NCBI GenBank assembly: GCA_019456165.1
Contig: VRUJ01000009.1
Span: 43,429-107,428 of the forward strand
Length of the DNA stretch: 64,000 nucleotides
Source: Chloroflexota bacterium
Lineage (GTDB): Bacteria; Chloroflexota; Anaerolineae; Anaerolineales; UBA11579
Reading direction: 5' to 3'
The position numbers and the translations under genes were made by a program. The notes beneath the pieces were generated by a model, which saw only the letters and a program-made list of their open reading frames with translations, had not been told where the DNA came from and ran no database searches. This document shows positions 35,743-44,719 of the stretch, in pieces; the first letter of the stretch is position 1, and each line of letters starts with the position of its first letter.

Positions 35743-37902
35743 TTATATTTTTACCGCTTCACCGGTTCGCAGAGCCTCAAGCGCAGCAAAGGCAGCTCTA
35801 GCAACACCAAACACATGCTCATATGGAATGGGGGGTTCCCCAGTTTGTAAGATGGCTTCGGTGAAAGCTCGCCAAGCCTGTAGGTGTCCTTTATCTTGCC
35901 GCATCCGGGCGCGGAGCTGGCTCCGTTTTCCATCCTTTATGGTCACCAATCTGCGGAAATCGTCCAAGATTGCCACTCGTCCACCTGAAAACACCTCAAT
36001 GTGTTCCTTTGGTAAGGCTTTATCACCATTAGCTACGAAAGTAAGCGTTCCCACAGAACCATCTGGAAATGTAAATGTCATCACAACATTGTCTTCCAAA
36101 TATCGTCCTTCATCTGGAATACCTTTGGCCGTCACCGAAATTGAAGGTTGGCCGACCAAGAAAGACAAGAAATCAATAAAATGGCAACCCTCACCAACAA
36201 TCCGCCCGCCGCCTTGCTGGGCATCAAACAGCCAGTGATTGGCTGGCAAATGACCGGCGTTAACACGGTAATGGGCCACCAACGGTTCCCCGCTTTCAGC
36301 CAGAAAAGTTTGCATTTGCTCTGCAAAGGGTGCGAAACGGCGGTTGAATCCCACCATGAGTAAAGAACCAGGGGAGTTTTCCAGACGCTCTTCAATTTTA
36401 ATTAATTCCTCTCTGGTTATGGCCAAGGGTTTCTCGCAAAATACATGTTTTTTGGCTTCAAGCGCAGCTATGACTTGTTCGGCGTGCAAATGATGGCGGG
36501 TGAGTATGGCAATTGTATTTACCCCCGCATCTTCTATGATTCTGGAAGGATCACTATCGGCATATTTGAAACCAAACCGGCTGGCGGCGTGACGAGCGCT
36601 CAGACCAGAAGCGGAAGCAATTCCTACGAAATCAAGGTTATCCAAACGCCGTAAAGCAGGCAGCAATACAGTGAGGGCAAAATTTCCCGCGCCTAATACA
36701 CCCAACTTAATCCGGCCAGGTCCATCAAGTTGATTTGTCCTGGTTTTAAATTGTATCGCTTTTTGGCGCTTCAAATCACCCGCGGCTTCGGGGTAGGTTA
36801 ATAAAACACCCGTAAAAGGCTGCTTGTTCTTACCAGTGATCATCTGATATGCTTGTTCTGCATCTTCGATAGGAAAGCGGTGGGTGATCAACCCAGAAAT
36901 ATCCAGTTGGCCGGTCTCAAGTAGTTCGACGAATGCTTCTAGATTGCGTCCTTCCGTCCAGCGCACGTAGCCTATGGGGTAATCAACCCCACCCTCTTCG
37001 TAAGTTGTATCATAACGACCCGGTCCGTAAGAACGCGAGACCATAAATGATAATTCTTTCTCGAAATACAAATTGCGCGGCAGGTCTAAGCCAACATTTC
37101 CTGCAGCGATCACTTTAGCCTTATCGCGCGCCAGCACACCCGCCAACTCCACGGGGTCGTTTGAAGATGTGTCTGCGCATATTAATACCGCGTCACATCC
37201 CCTGCCGCGAGAAAATTCTTGCCCAGCTGCTTCTGCATTCTCACGCAGTGCCGTCTGAGCGCCTAATAGTTTGCCTTGTGCTAAACGTTGGGGGTCGAGG
37301 TCGATACCCAACACCTGACATCCAGCAGCCTTTGATATTGCCACGCATAACTGCCCCAACAGGCCCAATCCAATCACCGCGACGCGCTCACCCAGCCGCA
37401 ATTCAGCCAGGCGAAAAGCGTGCATGGCGATCGCTCCAAGGGTTGTAAAAGCAGCTGCCTCATTGTCAACATCCTGAGGCAGAGGTGTTAATAAATTCTT
37501 GGGGACCACCACATATTCAGCATGCCCCGCATAACCTCCCCCGGAACACGCTACTCGCTGCCCCACTTTGAAACCTTCCATCCCGTCCCCCAACTCCACT
37601 ATGGTACCCGAAGAAGAATAACCTAATGGCATGGGTTGATCGAGGCGGTTGAATGCCGCTCCGAGAGCAGTCAACAAACCTTCCCGGCGGACCTTATCCA
37701 GTAATTGCTTCGCCAAATCTGGGCGCGAACGAGCTTTGCCCACCAGCGATTTTTTAGCAAATTCAACTAACATGCGTTCAGTGCCAGCAGACACCAAGGA
37801 TACGGCTGTGCGCACCAGCGCGGCTCCTGGTTTAGGTGTCGGAATCGGTACTTCCACCACCTCGGTTTTTCCGTTACGTAGATTCTGGACTAGTTGTTTC
37901 AT
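35743..37902 (-). CDS. Two-domain oxidoreductase: zinc-type alcohol dehydrogenase fused to Gfo/Idh/MocA
   Basis: Residues 1 to about 370 are an MDR alcohol dehydrogenase: GERVAVIGLGLLGQLCVAIS near 170 binds NAD(P), and LGYSSSGTIVELGD is typical. The classical catalytic zinc ligands look incomplete. Residues 390-719 are a Gfo/Idh/MocA dehydrogenase: KLGVLGAGNFALTVLLPALR at the NAD site and the catalytic-Lys motif HVFCEKPLAI near 490. This fusion is known next to polysaccharide genes (heparinase II/III and glycosyltransferase clusters), so a role in sugar modification is likely. Here it stands alone. Confidence 0.9.
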   Translation of the reverse strand: MKQLVQNLRNGKTEVVEVPIPTPKPGAALVRTAVSLVSAGTERMLVEFAKKSLVGKARSRPDLAKQLLDKVRREGLLTALGAAFNRLDQPMPLGYSSSGTIVELGDGMEGFKVGQRVACSGGGYAGHAEYVVVPKNLLTPLPQDVDNEAAAFTTLGAIAMHAFRLAELRLGERVAVIGLGLLGQLCVAISKAAGCQVLGIDLDPQRLAQGKLLGAQTALRENAEAAGQEFSRGRGCDAVLICADTSSNDPVELAGVLARDKAKVIAAGNVGLDLPRNLYFEKELSFMVSRSYGPGRYDTTYEEGGVDYPIGYVRWTEGRNLEAFVELLETGQLDISGLITHRFPIEDAEQAYQMITGKNKQPFTGVLLTYPEAAGDLKRQKAIQFKTRTNQLDGPGRIKLGVLGAGNFALTVLLPALRRLDNLDFVGIASASGLSARHAASRFGFKYADSDPSRIIEDAGVNTIAILTRHHLHAEQVIAALEAKKHVFCEKPLAITREELIKIEERLENSPGSLLMVGFNRRFAPFAEQMQTFLAESGEPLVAHYRVNAGHLPANHWLFDAQQGGGRIVGEGCHFIDFLSFLVGQPSISVTAKGIPDEGRYLEDNVVMTFTFPDGSVGTLTFVANGDKALPKEHIEVFSGGRVAILDDFRRLVTIKDGKRSQLRARMRQDKGHLQAWRAFTEAILQTGEPPIPYEHVFGVARAAFAALEALRTGEAVKI

Positions 37903-37975
37903 ATCTTCAAGAGTAGGCTAATAATTTCTACCAAGATTCTACCACGCCAAGATAGTAATTTTTTTTCTTCAATTG

Positions 37976-37981
37976 TATAAT
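37976..37981 (+). promoter_or_regulatory. -10 box of the aminopeptidase gene
   Basis: TATAAT lies 46 bases before the TTG start at 38028. No strong -35 box is seen. A TAGGAG ribosome-binding site follows at about 38016-38021. Confidence 0.4.
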
Positions 37982-38027
37982 ATCCATCCGTAATAAATTC
38001 TTTCAACAATAATTATAGGAGTTCACC

Positions 38028-39137
38028 TTGACTGATAAACGTGTGCGCAAATTCGCCGAAATCCTTGTAGACTACTCTGCAAACATCGTTACCGGAGATC
38101 GGGTGCTGTTAGAAGCCACCACAGAGGCTGCTCCCTTGATTGAAGCTCTATATGAGCTAATTTTGGACCGCGGCGGCCACCCGTACCCATTGCTGAGGTT
38201 GCCAACACAAGAAAAAATATTTTACACCCATGCGAGCGAAACCCAATTAAAACACATGCCGATTTTTCGAAAACTAGCTTACGACGAATTCGAATCCCGC
38301 ATTCGCATCTATTCGGAAACTAACCCGCGCGGGTTAAGTGAAGTAGATCCAAATAAGCAAGCAATGTTTAAAAATGCTGAAGCGCCAATACTGGCCGCCC
38401 AATTAAAACGCGGCGCGGCTAACCAGTTTAAGTGGGTGACAACTCTATTCCCGACTGAAGGTTATGCCCAGGAAGCGGGAATGAGTCTCAGCGAATACGA
38501 GGATTTCGTGTATGCAGCCTGCAAAGCTGATGAAGACACCCCAGATCCAGTCGCCCATTGGAAAAATGTAAAGAAAGAACAAGAACGCTTCGTGGAACGC
38601 TTTAATGGACATGACAAAGTGGAATTGCGCGGCCCCAATGTGGATTTATCCCTCTCGATCAAAGACCGTAAATTCCTCAATGCCTCCGGAGAGAGCAACA
38701 TGCCGGACGGGGAAATATTCACCGGTCCGGTCGAGGATTCGGCCAACGGCTGGGTGCGCTATACATACCCGGCAATAAAAGATGGGCGTGTGGTGGAAGG
38801 CATCGAATTAAACTTTACAGACGGCAAGGTTACCAAAGCCACAGCCACATCTAACCAAGATTTCTTGCTCAAGATGTTGGATGAAGACGAGGGGGCACGC
38901 TATCTTGGAGAGTTTGCTATCGGTACAAATTTTGGGATCAACCGCTTCACGGGGCATATTTTATTCGATGAGAAGATCGGCGGCTCTTTCCACATGGCCT
39001 TGGGCGCGGGCTACCCAGAAACCGGCAGTGTAAACAAGAGCATTATTCACTGGGACATGATCTGCGATATGCGTGAGGACGCTGAGATATTATTGGATGG
39101 AGAAGTGGTTTATAAGAATGGCAAGTTTGTGTTTTAG
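38028..39137 (+). CDS. Aminopeptidase, M29 (thermophilic aminopeptidase) family
   Basis: This is a 369-residue dimetal exopeptidase of the AmpS/aminopeptidase T group. The start is TTG with a GGAG seven bases upstream. The metal and catalytic residues fall in NMPDGEIFTGPVEDSANG near 222-239 (first Glu), EGIELNFTDGKV, YLGEFAIGTN near 300 (second Glu), GHILFDEKIGGSFHMALGAGY (catalytic Tyr and His) and HWDMICDM near 350 (Asp). It removes N-terminal residues from peptides in the cytoplasm. It is a single-gene unit, divergent from the two-domain oxidoreductase. Confidence 0.94.
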   Translation: MTDKRVRKFAEILVDYSANIVTGDRVLLEATTEAAPLIEALYELILDRGGHPYPLLRLPTQEKIFYTHASETQLKHMPIFRKLAYDEFESRIRIYSETNPRGLSEVDPNKQAMFKNAEAPILAAQLKRGAANQFKWVTTLFPTEGYAQEAGMSLSEYEDFVYAACKADEDTPDPVAHWKNVKKEQERFVERFNGHDKVELRGPNVDLSLSIKDRKFLNASGESNMPDGEIFTGPVEDSANGWVRYTYPAIKDGRVVEGIELNFTDGKVTKATATSNQDFLLKMLDEDEGARYLGEFAIGTNFGINRFTGHILFDEKIGGSFHMALGAGYPETGSVNKSIIHWDMICDMREDAEILLDGEVVYKNGKFVF

Positions 39138-39267
39138 GATATAAATTTAACCTAATTGCTGAACCCCGACGCGAAGTTGCTTTGGTACTTCTGGGATCAG
39201 AGAAAGGCAAGAAGGATTTTGCATCAGATGCAGAGTAGGGAAGTGGGGCTGTGAATCTAATTTAACT

Positions 39268-39909
39268 TTATCCATCTGTGATCCCAGACCACTCTTTCGG
39301 CCTATAAAATGAGCCTTTTGAATCTTTAATAATTTCGGGAAATTGGGATGCTTGGATAACCCCCGTTCGAATCTTTTTCATGAAGTGGGCTTCGTTTTTC
39401 AATTCCCTAGATGGATGCCTTTGGGGATTTAATATCCCAACCTTTAGACCCAAATCCTTTTGGACTATTTGGACAGCAGACAGTAAATCAGAGTCATTGG
39501 TCATTAAGACGGCCAGTTGGTATTTTCCTTGGTAACCATCATGGAGTAAATTTATGGCCAAATTTACATCTGAACCCTTCTCCTCAGTTTTTATCACTTC
39601 GACAAACTTGGGTTGCCTGGGTTTAGGTTTAACAAGCCGCATCCATTTTGGATGCTCAGAGTAATGTCCATAAATGATTTCTAAATTCGGTAGGGTTTTT
39701 AATGCCCGTAAATATACTTGCTGACGGATATGTTTTTTGGGATCACTTTTCCGCGAGAAGACTTTAGCTGTGAAGTATTTAATCCCAACAATCTGATTTT
39801 TGGGAAGCAGCAATTCACACATACGGTGAATGTTGAGCCATTTATATGGGGTATCTTTGACAGCGCCGTAATATAGATTGAAACCATCTACATAAACAAT
39901 GGTCTTCAT
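39268..39909 (-). CDS. NYN domain (PIN-like) protein, probable ribonuclease
   Basis: The 213-residue protein is a NYN/LabA-like domain. Conserved acidic residues are in YVDGFNLYYG near 6-15, EKGSDVNLAINLLHDG near 111-126 and VLMTNDSDLLSAV near 134-146, which form the PIN-like metal site. A basic middle stretch (MRLVKPKPRQPKF) could bind RNA. Such proteins cut RNA or act in RNA quality control and are sometimes linked to toxin or defence loci; the context here (a DUF2188 gene upstream) does not decide. Confidence 0.85.
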   Translation of the reverse strand: MKTIVYVDGFNLYYGAVKDTPYKWLNIHRMCELLLPKNQIVGIKYFTAKVFSRKSDPKKHIRQQVYLRALKTLPNLEIIYGHYSEHPKWMRLVKPKPRQPKFVEVIKTEEKGSDVNLAINLLHDGYQGKYQLAVLMTNDSDLLSAVQIVQKDLGLKVGILNPQRHPSRELKNEAHFMKKIRTGVIQASQFPEIIKDSKGSFYRPKEWSGITDG

Positions 39910-39933
39910 ACCAGCCCTCTATTTAAAGAAGCA

Positions 39934-39952
39934 GAGGCGGCAGAGCCGCCTC
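39934..39952 (-). terminator. GC-rich hairpin between DUF2188 and NYN genes
   Basis: gaggcggc and gccgcctc form a perfect eight-pair stem with a three-base loop. On the minus strand it is followed by a T-rich tail (TGCTTCTTT). It could end transcripts from the DUF2188 gene before the NYN gene, or be a short repeat. Confidence 0.4.
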
Positions 39953-40037
39953 GCGTCCCGTCTCGAAAGATCGGGGGAAATGTAGCTGTATTATAGCAGT
40001 AATTCGATATCGTTTCAACCAATTCTAGCATAAATTT

Positions 40038-40274
40038 CTACCCCTCCGGCGGATGGGGATTACCACCGTGGCTATCTTTGCGCTGGATTTTGCCATCTTT
40101 CCCATGAATGACTAGTTCGCTCTTCTCTTTTTTGCTTATCTTGCGCGCTTTATCCACCGCGGTTGATTTCTTTCGGTGACGTGAGATGGGCTTCTTCTGC
40201 CCACCTTTTTTTACATCCCAGCCTCCCTTTTCTTTATTGGGAACTACATGGGTTGTTTTCTTTTTCTTAGACAT
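40038..40274 (-). CDS. DUF2188 family small basic protein
   Basis: The 78-residue protein is very rich in Lys. It matches DUF2188: HVVPNKEKGGWDVKKGG at the N-terminus, a central AVDKARKIS, and SELVIHGKDGKIQRKDSHG near the C-terminus. ATG at 40274 has a strong GGAGG about six bases upstream; an ATG five codons earlier lacks one. Its function is unknown; the fold resembles small dsRNA- or DNA-binding proteins and it may be stress related. Confidence 0.85.
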   Translation of the reverse strand: MSKKKKTTHVVPNKEKGGWDVKKGGQKKPISRHRKKSTAVDKARKISKKEKSELVIHGKDGKIQRKDSHGGNPHPPEG

Positions 40275-40428
40275 ATTATCCTCCTTCAATGTAAAGGTTG
40301 CCGCCTAAATAGCATTCCCAATATCATAACGCATAATTTTACAAAATTGAATACCGCTTCATCCCAGACAGCCTACTTTATTTTCTTCTCTGGTTTCCCT
40401 TCCTTTAATTAATATAGGTAACCTTTAT

Positions 40429-42210
40429 TTATTGATCTCGTTCGATTGACAGATTCATCGTATTGGCAACTCCAATTGGGGCGGGGACGTAGCCCATTAC
40501 ATAGGGCTTTAATACCACATAGTACGCCCGTGAGTGGAGGGTGAATACTCCGGCAGCATCATCGATTAACATCTGTTCAATTTGGCGGTACAAGGCCAAG
40601 CGTGTTTCAACATCAAGCTCTACGCGTGCCTGATCAAGCAGTGCGTCTACTTCTGGATTACTATAATTCCCCAAATTTTGCCGGGTGCCTGAGTGAAATA
40701 AAATGTCAGCGAAATTTTCAGGGTCAGGATAGTCAGCACACCAACCGCCGGAAATCAATTGGCCGTGGTTTCCAGCGTAGATTTCATCAAAGTAGCTCTC
40801 GGAATTTATCTGTTCGACGCTGACAGTAACTCCAAGAACCTCTTCCCACATCTGAATCAGGAGAGCCGCCCCACGGCTGATACCGGAACCTGATCCACTA
40901 AGAGTGAAAACGATCTCCGGTAAACCCTCAGGGCCACCGTAAGAGGAATCACTCAGGGATTGTCTTGCCTCATCAGGATCATACCCGATTGGGATCGTGT
41001 CGGGATTATAGCCAGGCAAACCCGGTGGGAATAATCCTCGGGCGATCACTCCCTCCCCCTCTAGGACAATTTCATTGTAGCGCTCCAGGTCAATAGCCTG
41101 GACAAAAGCCTTACGCACAAGCAAATCTTCGAAAGGAGGCTGAGTTACAGTAAAACGAATTATTGAAGTGCATAGACTGTTTACCGGGAAAACCGTTCCG
41201 AAGAGAGGATCGGATGGGTCGTTGGCACGCTCTAAAAGGTCGGGATATATTCCAATTAGATCGATCTCACCTGCCTCATAAAGCCTGACGCTAGGGCCAG
41301 GGTTTATCAGGTATACGATATATTCGAGAGCGACGTAACCGCGATGGTATCTTGGATTACGGGCAAGTACGATGACTTCACCCTCCTCATACTCAACCAA
41401 CATGAAAGGGCCTGTCCCGTTGGGTGTCTCTTCGATCACGTCGATTGTCTCTCGGTCGACAATCCATGAGGCAGGATATGATAGTTTAGAAAGGAAGTAA
41501 GCCTTGGGCGCGTCCAAGGTGACCTCTAAGGTAAGGTCGTCAATGACGCGAACACCAGTGATTTCCATGGCTGCACCACTGGCAACCTCTGCAACCCCAA
41601 CGATGTCACCAAGGTAAGTTAGAGCTGTATCGGATTCGGTCTCCGGTGACAGTGCTCTTTCCCAGGAATATTTTACGTCGTAAGCGTCGAATAATCTACC
41701 ATCATGGTAAGTCACCCCTTGCCGCAGATAAAATGTGTAAACCATACCATCTGGGCTGACTTCCCAGCGCTCGGCTAGATCCGGTATGGGACGCAAACTG
41801 GTATCTAACTGGACCACGCCGCTATAAAGGTCTCCAATAATACTATCGGCCCCAAAAATCCACTTTGCGGGATCGAGTGTGCGAGGCTCCCCTGAAGCCA
41901 TGAAAAGAGCGTTTTCACGATCTACCCCATATGGAAATGCCGCACTGGGCGGGTCTACGAGTGGCCGCGCAGTCGGGGCAGGTGTCCCGGTGGGCATGAG
42001 TGTTTGAGTCAGCGGTTCTAGTGGCAAAGGTGTCTGAGTTGAAATAGGCATCTGGGTCAGCTGTGGAGAAGTTGCTGTCGGCTCTGGAATAGGTGAATCC
42101 GTCTGGGGAGCAACTTCTGTCGGAACAAGCGAATTACAAACCGTGGTGACCAGAACTATTGCGAATAAAGCTGTGAACTGGAAGATATAGGTCTTAGGTT
42201 TGTTTTTCAT
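40429..42210 (-). CDS. ABC transporter substrate-binding protein, peptide/nickel family (SBP_bac_5)
   Basis: The 593-residue protein has an N-terminal hydrophobic segment with a Cys (TTVCNSLV, a poor lipobox), then a Thr/Pro-rich linker to about residue 85. The family 5 binding domain follows: LDPAKWIFGADSIIGDLYSG, RWEVSPDGMVYTFYLRQGV, VTYHDGRLFDAYDVKYSWER, and the late SGGWCADYPDPENF. It should bind oligopeptides or similar outside the membrane. GGAGG precedes the ATG at 42210, so the frame upstream to 42285 is not coding. No permease or ATPase is adjacent, so it is an orphan binding protein. It probably follows the HExxH peptidase gene in one transcript, which hints at a peptide-scavenging pair. 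Confidence 0.9.
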   Translation of the reverse strand: MKNKPKTYIFQFTALFAIVLVTTVCNSLVPTEVAPQTDSPIPEPTATSPQLTQMPISTQTPLPLEPLTQTLMPTGTPAPTARPLVDPPSAAFPYGVDRENALFMASGEPRTLDPAKWIFGADSIIGDLYSGVVQLDTSLRPIPDLAERWEVSPDGMVYTFYLRQGVTYHDGRLFDAYDVKYSWERALSPETESDTALTYLGDIVGVAEVASGAAMEITGVRVIDDLTLEVTLDAPKAYFLSKLSYPASWIVDRETIDVIEETPNGTGPFMLVEYEEGEVIVLARNPRYHRGYVALEYIVYLINPGPSVRLYEAGEIDLIGIYPDLLERANDPSDPLFGTVFPVNSLCTSIIRFTVTQPPFEDLLVRKAFVQAIDLERYNEIVLEGEGVIARGLFPPGLPGYNPDTIPIGYDPDEARQSLSDSSYGGPEGLPEIVFTLSGSGSGISRGAALLIQMWEEVLGVTVSVEQINSESYFDEIYAGNHGQLISGGWCADYPDPENFADILFHSGTRQNLGNYSNPEVDALLDQARVELDVETRLALYRQIEQMLIDDAAGVFTLHSRAYYVVLKPYVMGYVPAPIGVANTMNLSIERDQ

Positions 42211-42295
42211 ATTAACCTCCTTATTAACGGTTGCACGAAGCGCGGGTGGGGTGTGTAGAAAAATAGCATTGGAAAGAACTATCAATAAATAGTGA

Positions 42296-43681
42296 TTAAC
42301 TTGCTTTCCTGCGCCGCCACAAGAACCAACCGGTCAGGGCAAGCATAAGGATCACAAGAATGCATATCACCAGGAAAATTGGAATTATAGATTTATTAGA
42401 TTGTGCCGGTATCTCCGGTTGCTCAGTTGGTGTCGTAGTTGAGGCAGGCAACGGGGTAGGCGTGTTTGTTGGCACGATCGGTGCCAAAGGCGTTTCTGTC
42501 ACCACATTTGGACCAGTTATAGGAGATATTGTTGGGAAAGGTGTGCGCGTTGGTGTTGCCCCTGCTTCTACCCCTCCTTGCATTGGGTCGGCGCCGACTG
42601 ATTCGCGCCAGGCTGCCTCTAAACCGTCACGATCCATTCCATAAATGTCGCTCAATGCACGGTCTTCCGGCGCTCCTTCCCTAAATTCACCCAACAAGAG
42701 AAGCATCTTCTCCTGCCCGAAATTTTCGATGAGATACTCAACCAAACTTTGTGACTGCGCATAGGAAAGCTGAGCCAAATCCCGGTCGTTGGAGAAAATC
42801 TGGCCCAATTCTCGTACTGACAGTAAGCTATCCTCTTCAATAGCATCTGAAAGTATTCCAATATAATAAGGTTCCATATCACCTTCTGCATACTCCGCAA
42901 GTCCCTCGTTAAGCCATATGGGCAAGCTGCCAATACATGTGAAGGTATAATAACCAATTACGACATGTGATAGCTCGTGGGCGAACGCGCGTTTACCCCA
43001 TTCCAAACTGGTTGTCGGGATACCTATGAGCACAGCACGGTGATCCGAAAACGCTAAACCCCCACTCCATGCCGGAGCAAACAACGTAGCCATCTGCATT
43101 GCTTCCGAACTAGCGTAGATGTAAACCTCGATCTGCTCTTCCATATCCACACCTGTCGCAGCGCTTAAATCGACCATTGCCTTTTCGCCAGCATCCATCA
43201 AAGCCTGAGCAAAAGATGTCGACCCATTTTGCCAAAACAAGAGTAAGGAGTCGGTCTCGAGAGTGCGCCAAGCAATTGATTCATTTGTAAATCTTAGACT
43301 CTGTTCAGGAGTAATAAGGGATTCACCTGAAGAGCTGCTCACAATCCAACGCCACCATACATTCGTTCCTGGGGGAAGCGCTCCCGTGCGGCGTAGGTCC
43401 CAATCCCATTCAATCTCGATCGAGGTTCCAGGGCTAAAGTCTTCGGGAACAACCCGACTAACACTCTCCCCGCATACCAGCGCATCTGTTCCATACTCAA
43501 GTTCGACGGATTCGATCTCAACATCACTCGACACTGACAACTCAAATGTGATTGATTGGGGGTAATCTGCAACCGCCCGGTTCCGGTCCACAGTGATACC
43601 TGATGATTGAAAACCGAGCAGTAACAGGGTTAAAATAATCCAAGTCATCCAAAAGGTTGGTTTTTTTACCAATAATTTCAT
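42296..43681 (-). CDS. Membrane-anchored gluzincin metallopeptidase (peptidase MA-like)
   Basis: The 461-residue protein starts at ATG 43681, five to six bases after GGAGG. It has a signal peptide (WIILTLLLLGF), a beta-rich domain of about 130 residues, and a metallopeptidase domain with HELSHVV near residue 237 and the third ligand in NEGLAEYAEG about 25 residues later. A Thr/Pro-rich stalk follows, and a C-terminal membrane helix (FLVICILVILMLALTG) with a RRRK stop. The peptidase thus faces outward. It lies 85 bases upstream of the peptide-binding protein gene. Confidence 0.85.
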   Translation of the reverse strand: MKLLVKKPTFWMTWIILTLLLLGFQSSGITVDRNRAVADYPQSITFELSVSSDVEIESVELEYGTDALVCGESVSRVVPEDFSPGTSIEIEWDWDLRRTGALPPGTNVWWRWIVSSSSGESLITPEQSLRFTNESIAWRTLETDSLLLFWQNGSTSFAQALMDAGEKAMVDLSAATGVDMEEQIEVYIYASSEAMQMATLFAPAWSGGLAFSDHRAVLIGIPTTSLEWGKRAFAHELSHVVIGYYTFTCIGSLPIWLNEGLAEYAEGDMEPYYIGILSDAIEEDSLLSVRELGQIFSNDRDLAQLSYAQSQSLVEYLIENFGQEKMLLLLGEFREGAPEDRALSDIYGMDRDGLEAAWRESVGADPMQGGVEAGATPTRTPFPTISPITGPNVVTETPLAPIVPTNTPTPLPASTTTPTEQPEIPAQSNKSIIPIFLVICILVILMLALTGWFLWRRRKAS

Positions 43682-43937
43682 TAATTTTCCTCCTCGGAAG
43701 TTAAGATTTATAAATAGTCTTGGATTTCTTTTCCTAATAGAAATTACCATATATTTGCAATCATCTGGTTTTCCACGTAAGCTTGATAGAAAAACTCTGG
43801 TGTGATTGATATCCCGCCTCACCATAAAAAAAGGATTGGCTAGAATAATAGCATTATACAGTATTCTGAATCAAATAACAACATTGTTTGTTACTGATAG
43901 CACAATAATCAACTAAAAGAGTAAATGATGTCGAATT

Positions 43938-44468
43938 TCAAGCCCTCCAGAAACCGCGGCGCACCGGGCGCACGTCTTCAGAAGTTATGAAGGCCTCGGG
44001 GTCAGTCTCCTGGACAAGTGACATGATTTTGCTAACCTGCCTGCGATAAATGCTTACATTCAGCAGTGTCACCGCGCCATCCTTGCCGCGTGCAGGTGTT
44101 TCGGTAACTGCATAGCCATTATTACGCAGTCGTTCTGCTATGGCCGTACCCAGATTAGGGCTGATAATACGCATGTTAATATGCCCAATTGCCAGACGTT
44201 CTTCGAACCACATGCCCACAACGTTGCCAGTAGCATAACCTCCCGCATAAGCGATCAAATTCAGAAAATTGGTTAAATCCTTTATCACTGAGGTTAACAC
44301 GGCCACGTAAATCATGGTCTGGATAAAACCAAAAATCCAAGCAGACCACTTGCGCCCGCGCAGTACCATCATAATGCGCACCGTATCCAGGCTCATATTC
44401 GCTACCCGCAGGCCAAAAATCAGCCCCGCTTGTAGCCAAGCTTGGGAGGACAATAAATACTCTAGCAT
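43938..44468 (-). CDS. UPF0316 membrane protein (DUF5698-DUF2179)
   Basis: The 176-residue protein has three membrane helices at about 14-95 (RVANMSLDTVRIMMVLRG and YAGGYATGNVVGMWFEE are UPF0316 hallmarks), followed by a DUF2179 cytoplasmic domain with RLRNNGYAVTETPARG. DUF2179 is a ligand-like fold also found in YitT proteins. Biochemical role unknown. It is a single gene divergent from dnaG. Confidence 0.9.
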   Translation of the reverse strand: MLEYLLSSQAWLQAGLIFGLRVANMSLDTVRIMMVLRGRKWSAWIFGFIQTMIYVAVLTSVIKDLTNFLNLIAYAGGYATGNVVGMWFEERLAIGHINMRIISPNLGTAIAERLRNNGYAVTETPARGKDGAVTLLNVSIYRRQVSKIMSLVQETDPEAFITSEDVRPVRRGFWRA

Positions 44469-44615
44469 AATCCTATCCTTTACACCATTGACCTATTTGG
44501 GATAAATCTGCGTAATTGTTAATAAATCAAACCCATCAATGGGTATCCGAGTATTAATAATACGTGAATCTTACCACGCTGATGTAAGCTAGTCTAATAA
44601 TAATCAGAGTAAGAA

Positions 44616-44624
44616 TGTTATAAT
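44616..44624 (+). promoter_or_regulatory. Extended -10 promoter of dnaG-rpoD
   Basis: TGTTATAAT gives a TGn extended -10 element. Transcription would begin near 44631, leaving a leader of about 90 bases before dnaG. No clear -35 box is seen, as is usual for this class. Confidence 0.5.
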
Positions 44625-44719
44625 TAGAACAGCCTTTTACCCATAACCCAACCGGCGGGGACTTTTCTTGTTACAAAGTCCTCCATACTAAAAAGATTTA
44701 CGTAAAGGTTTTAATTTTT

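Noticed and set aside
35743..37902. Two separate genes mis-joined
   Set aside because: The MDR and Gfo/Idh/MocA domains are in one uninterrupted frame with a normal linker, and this fusion is a known architecture.
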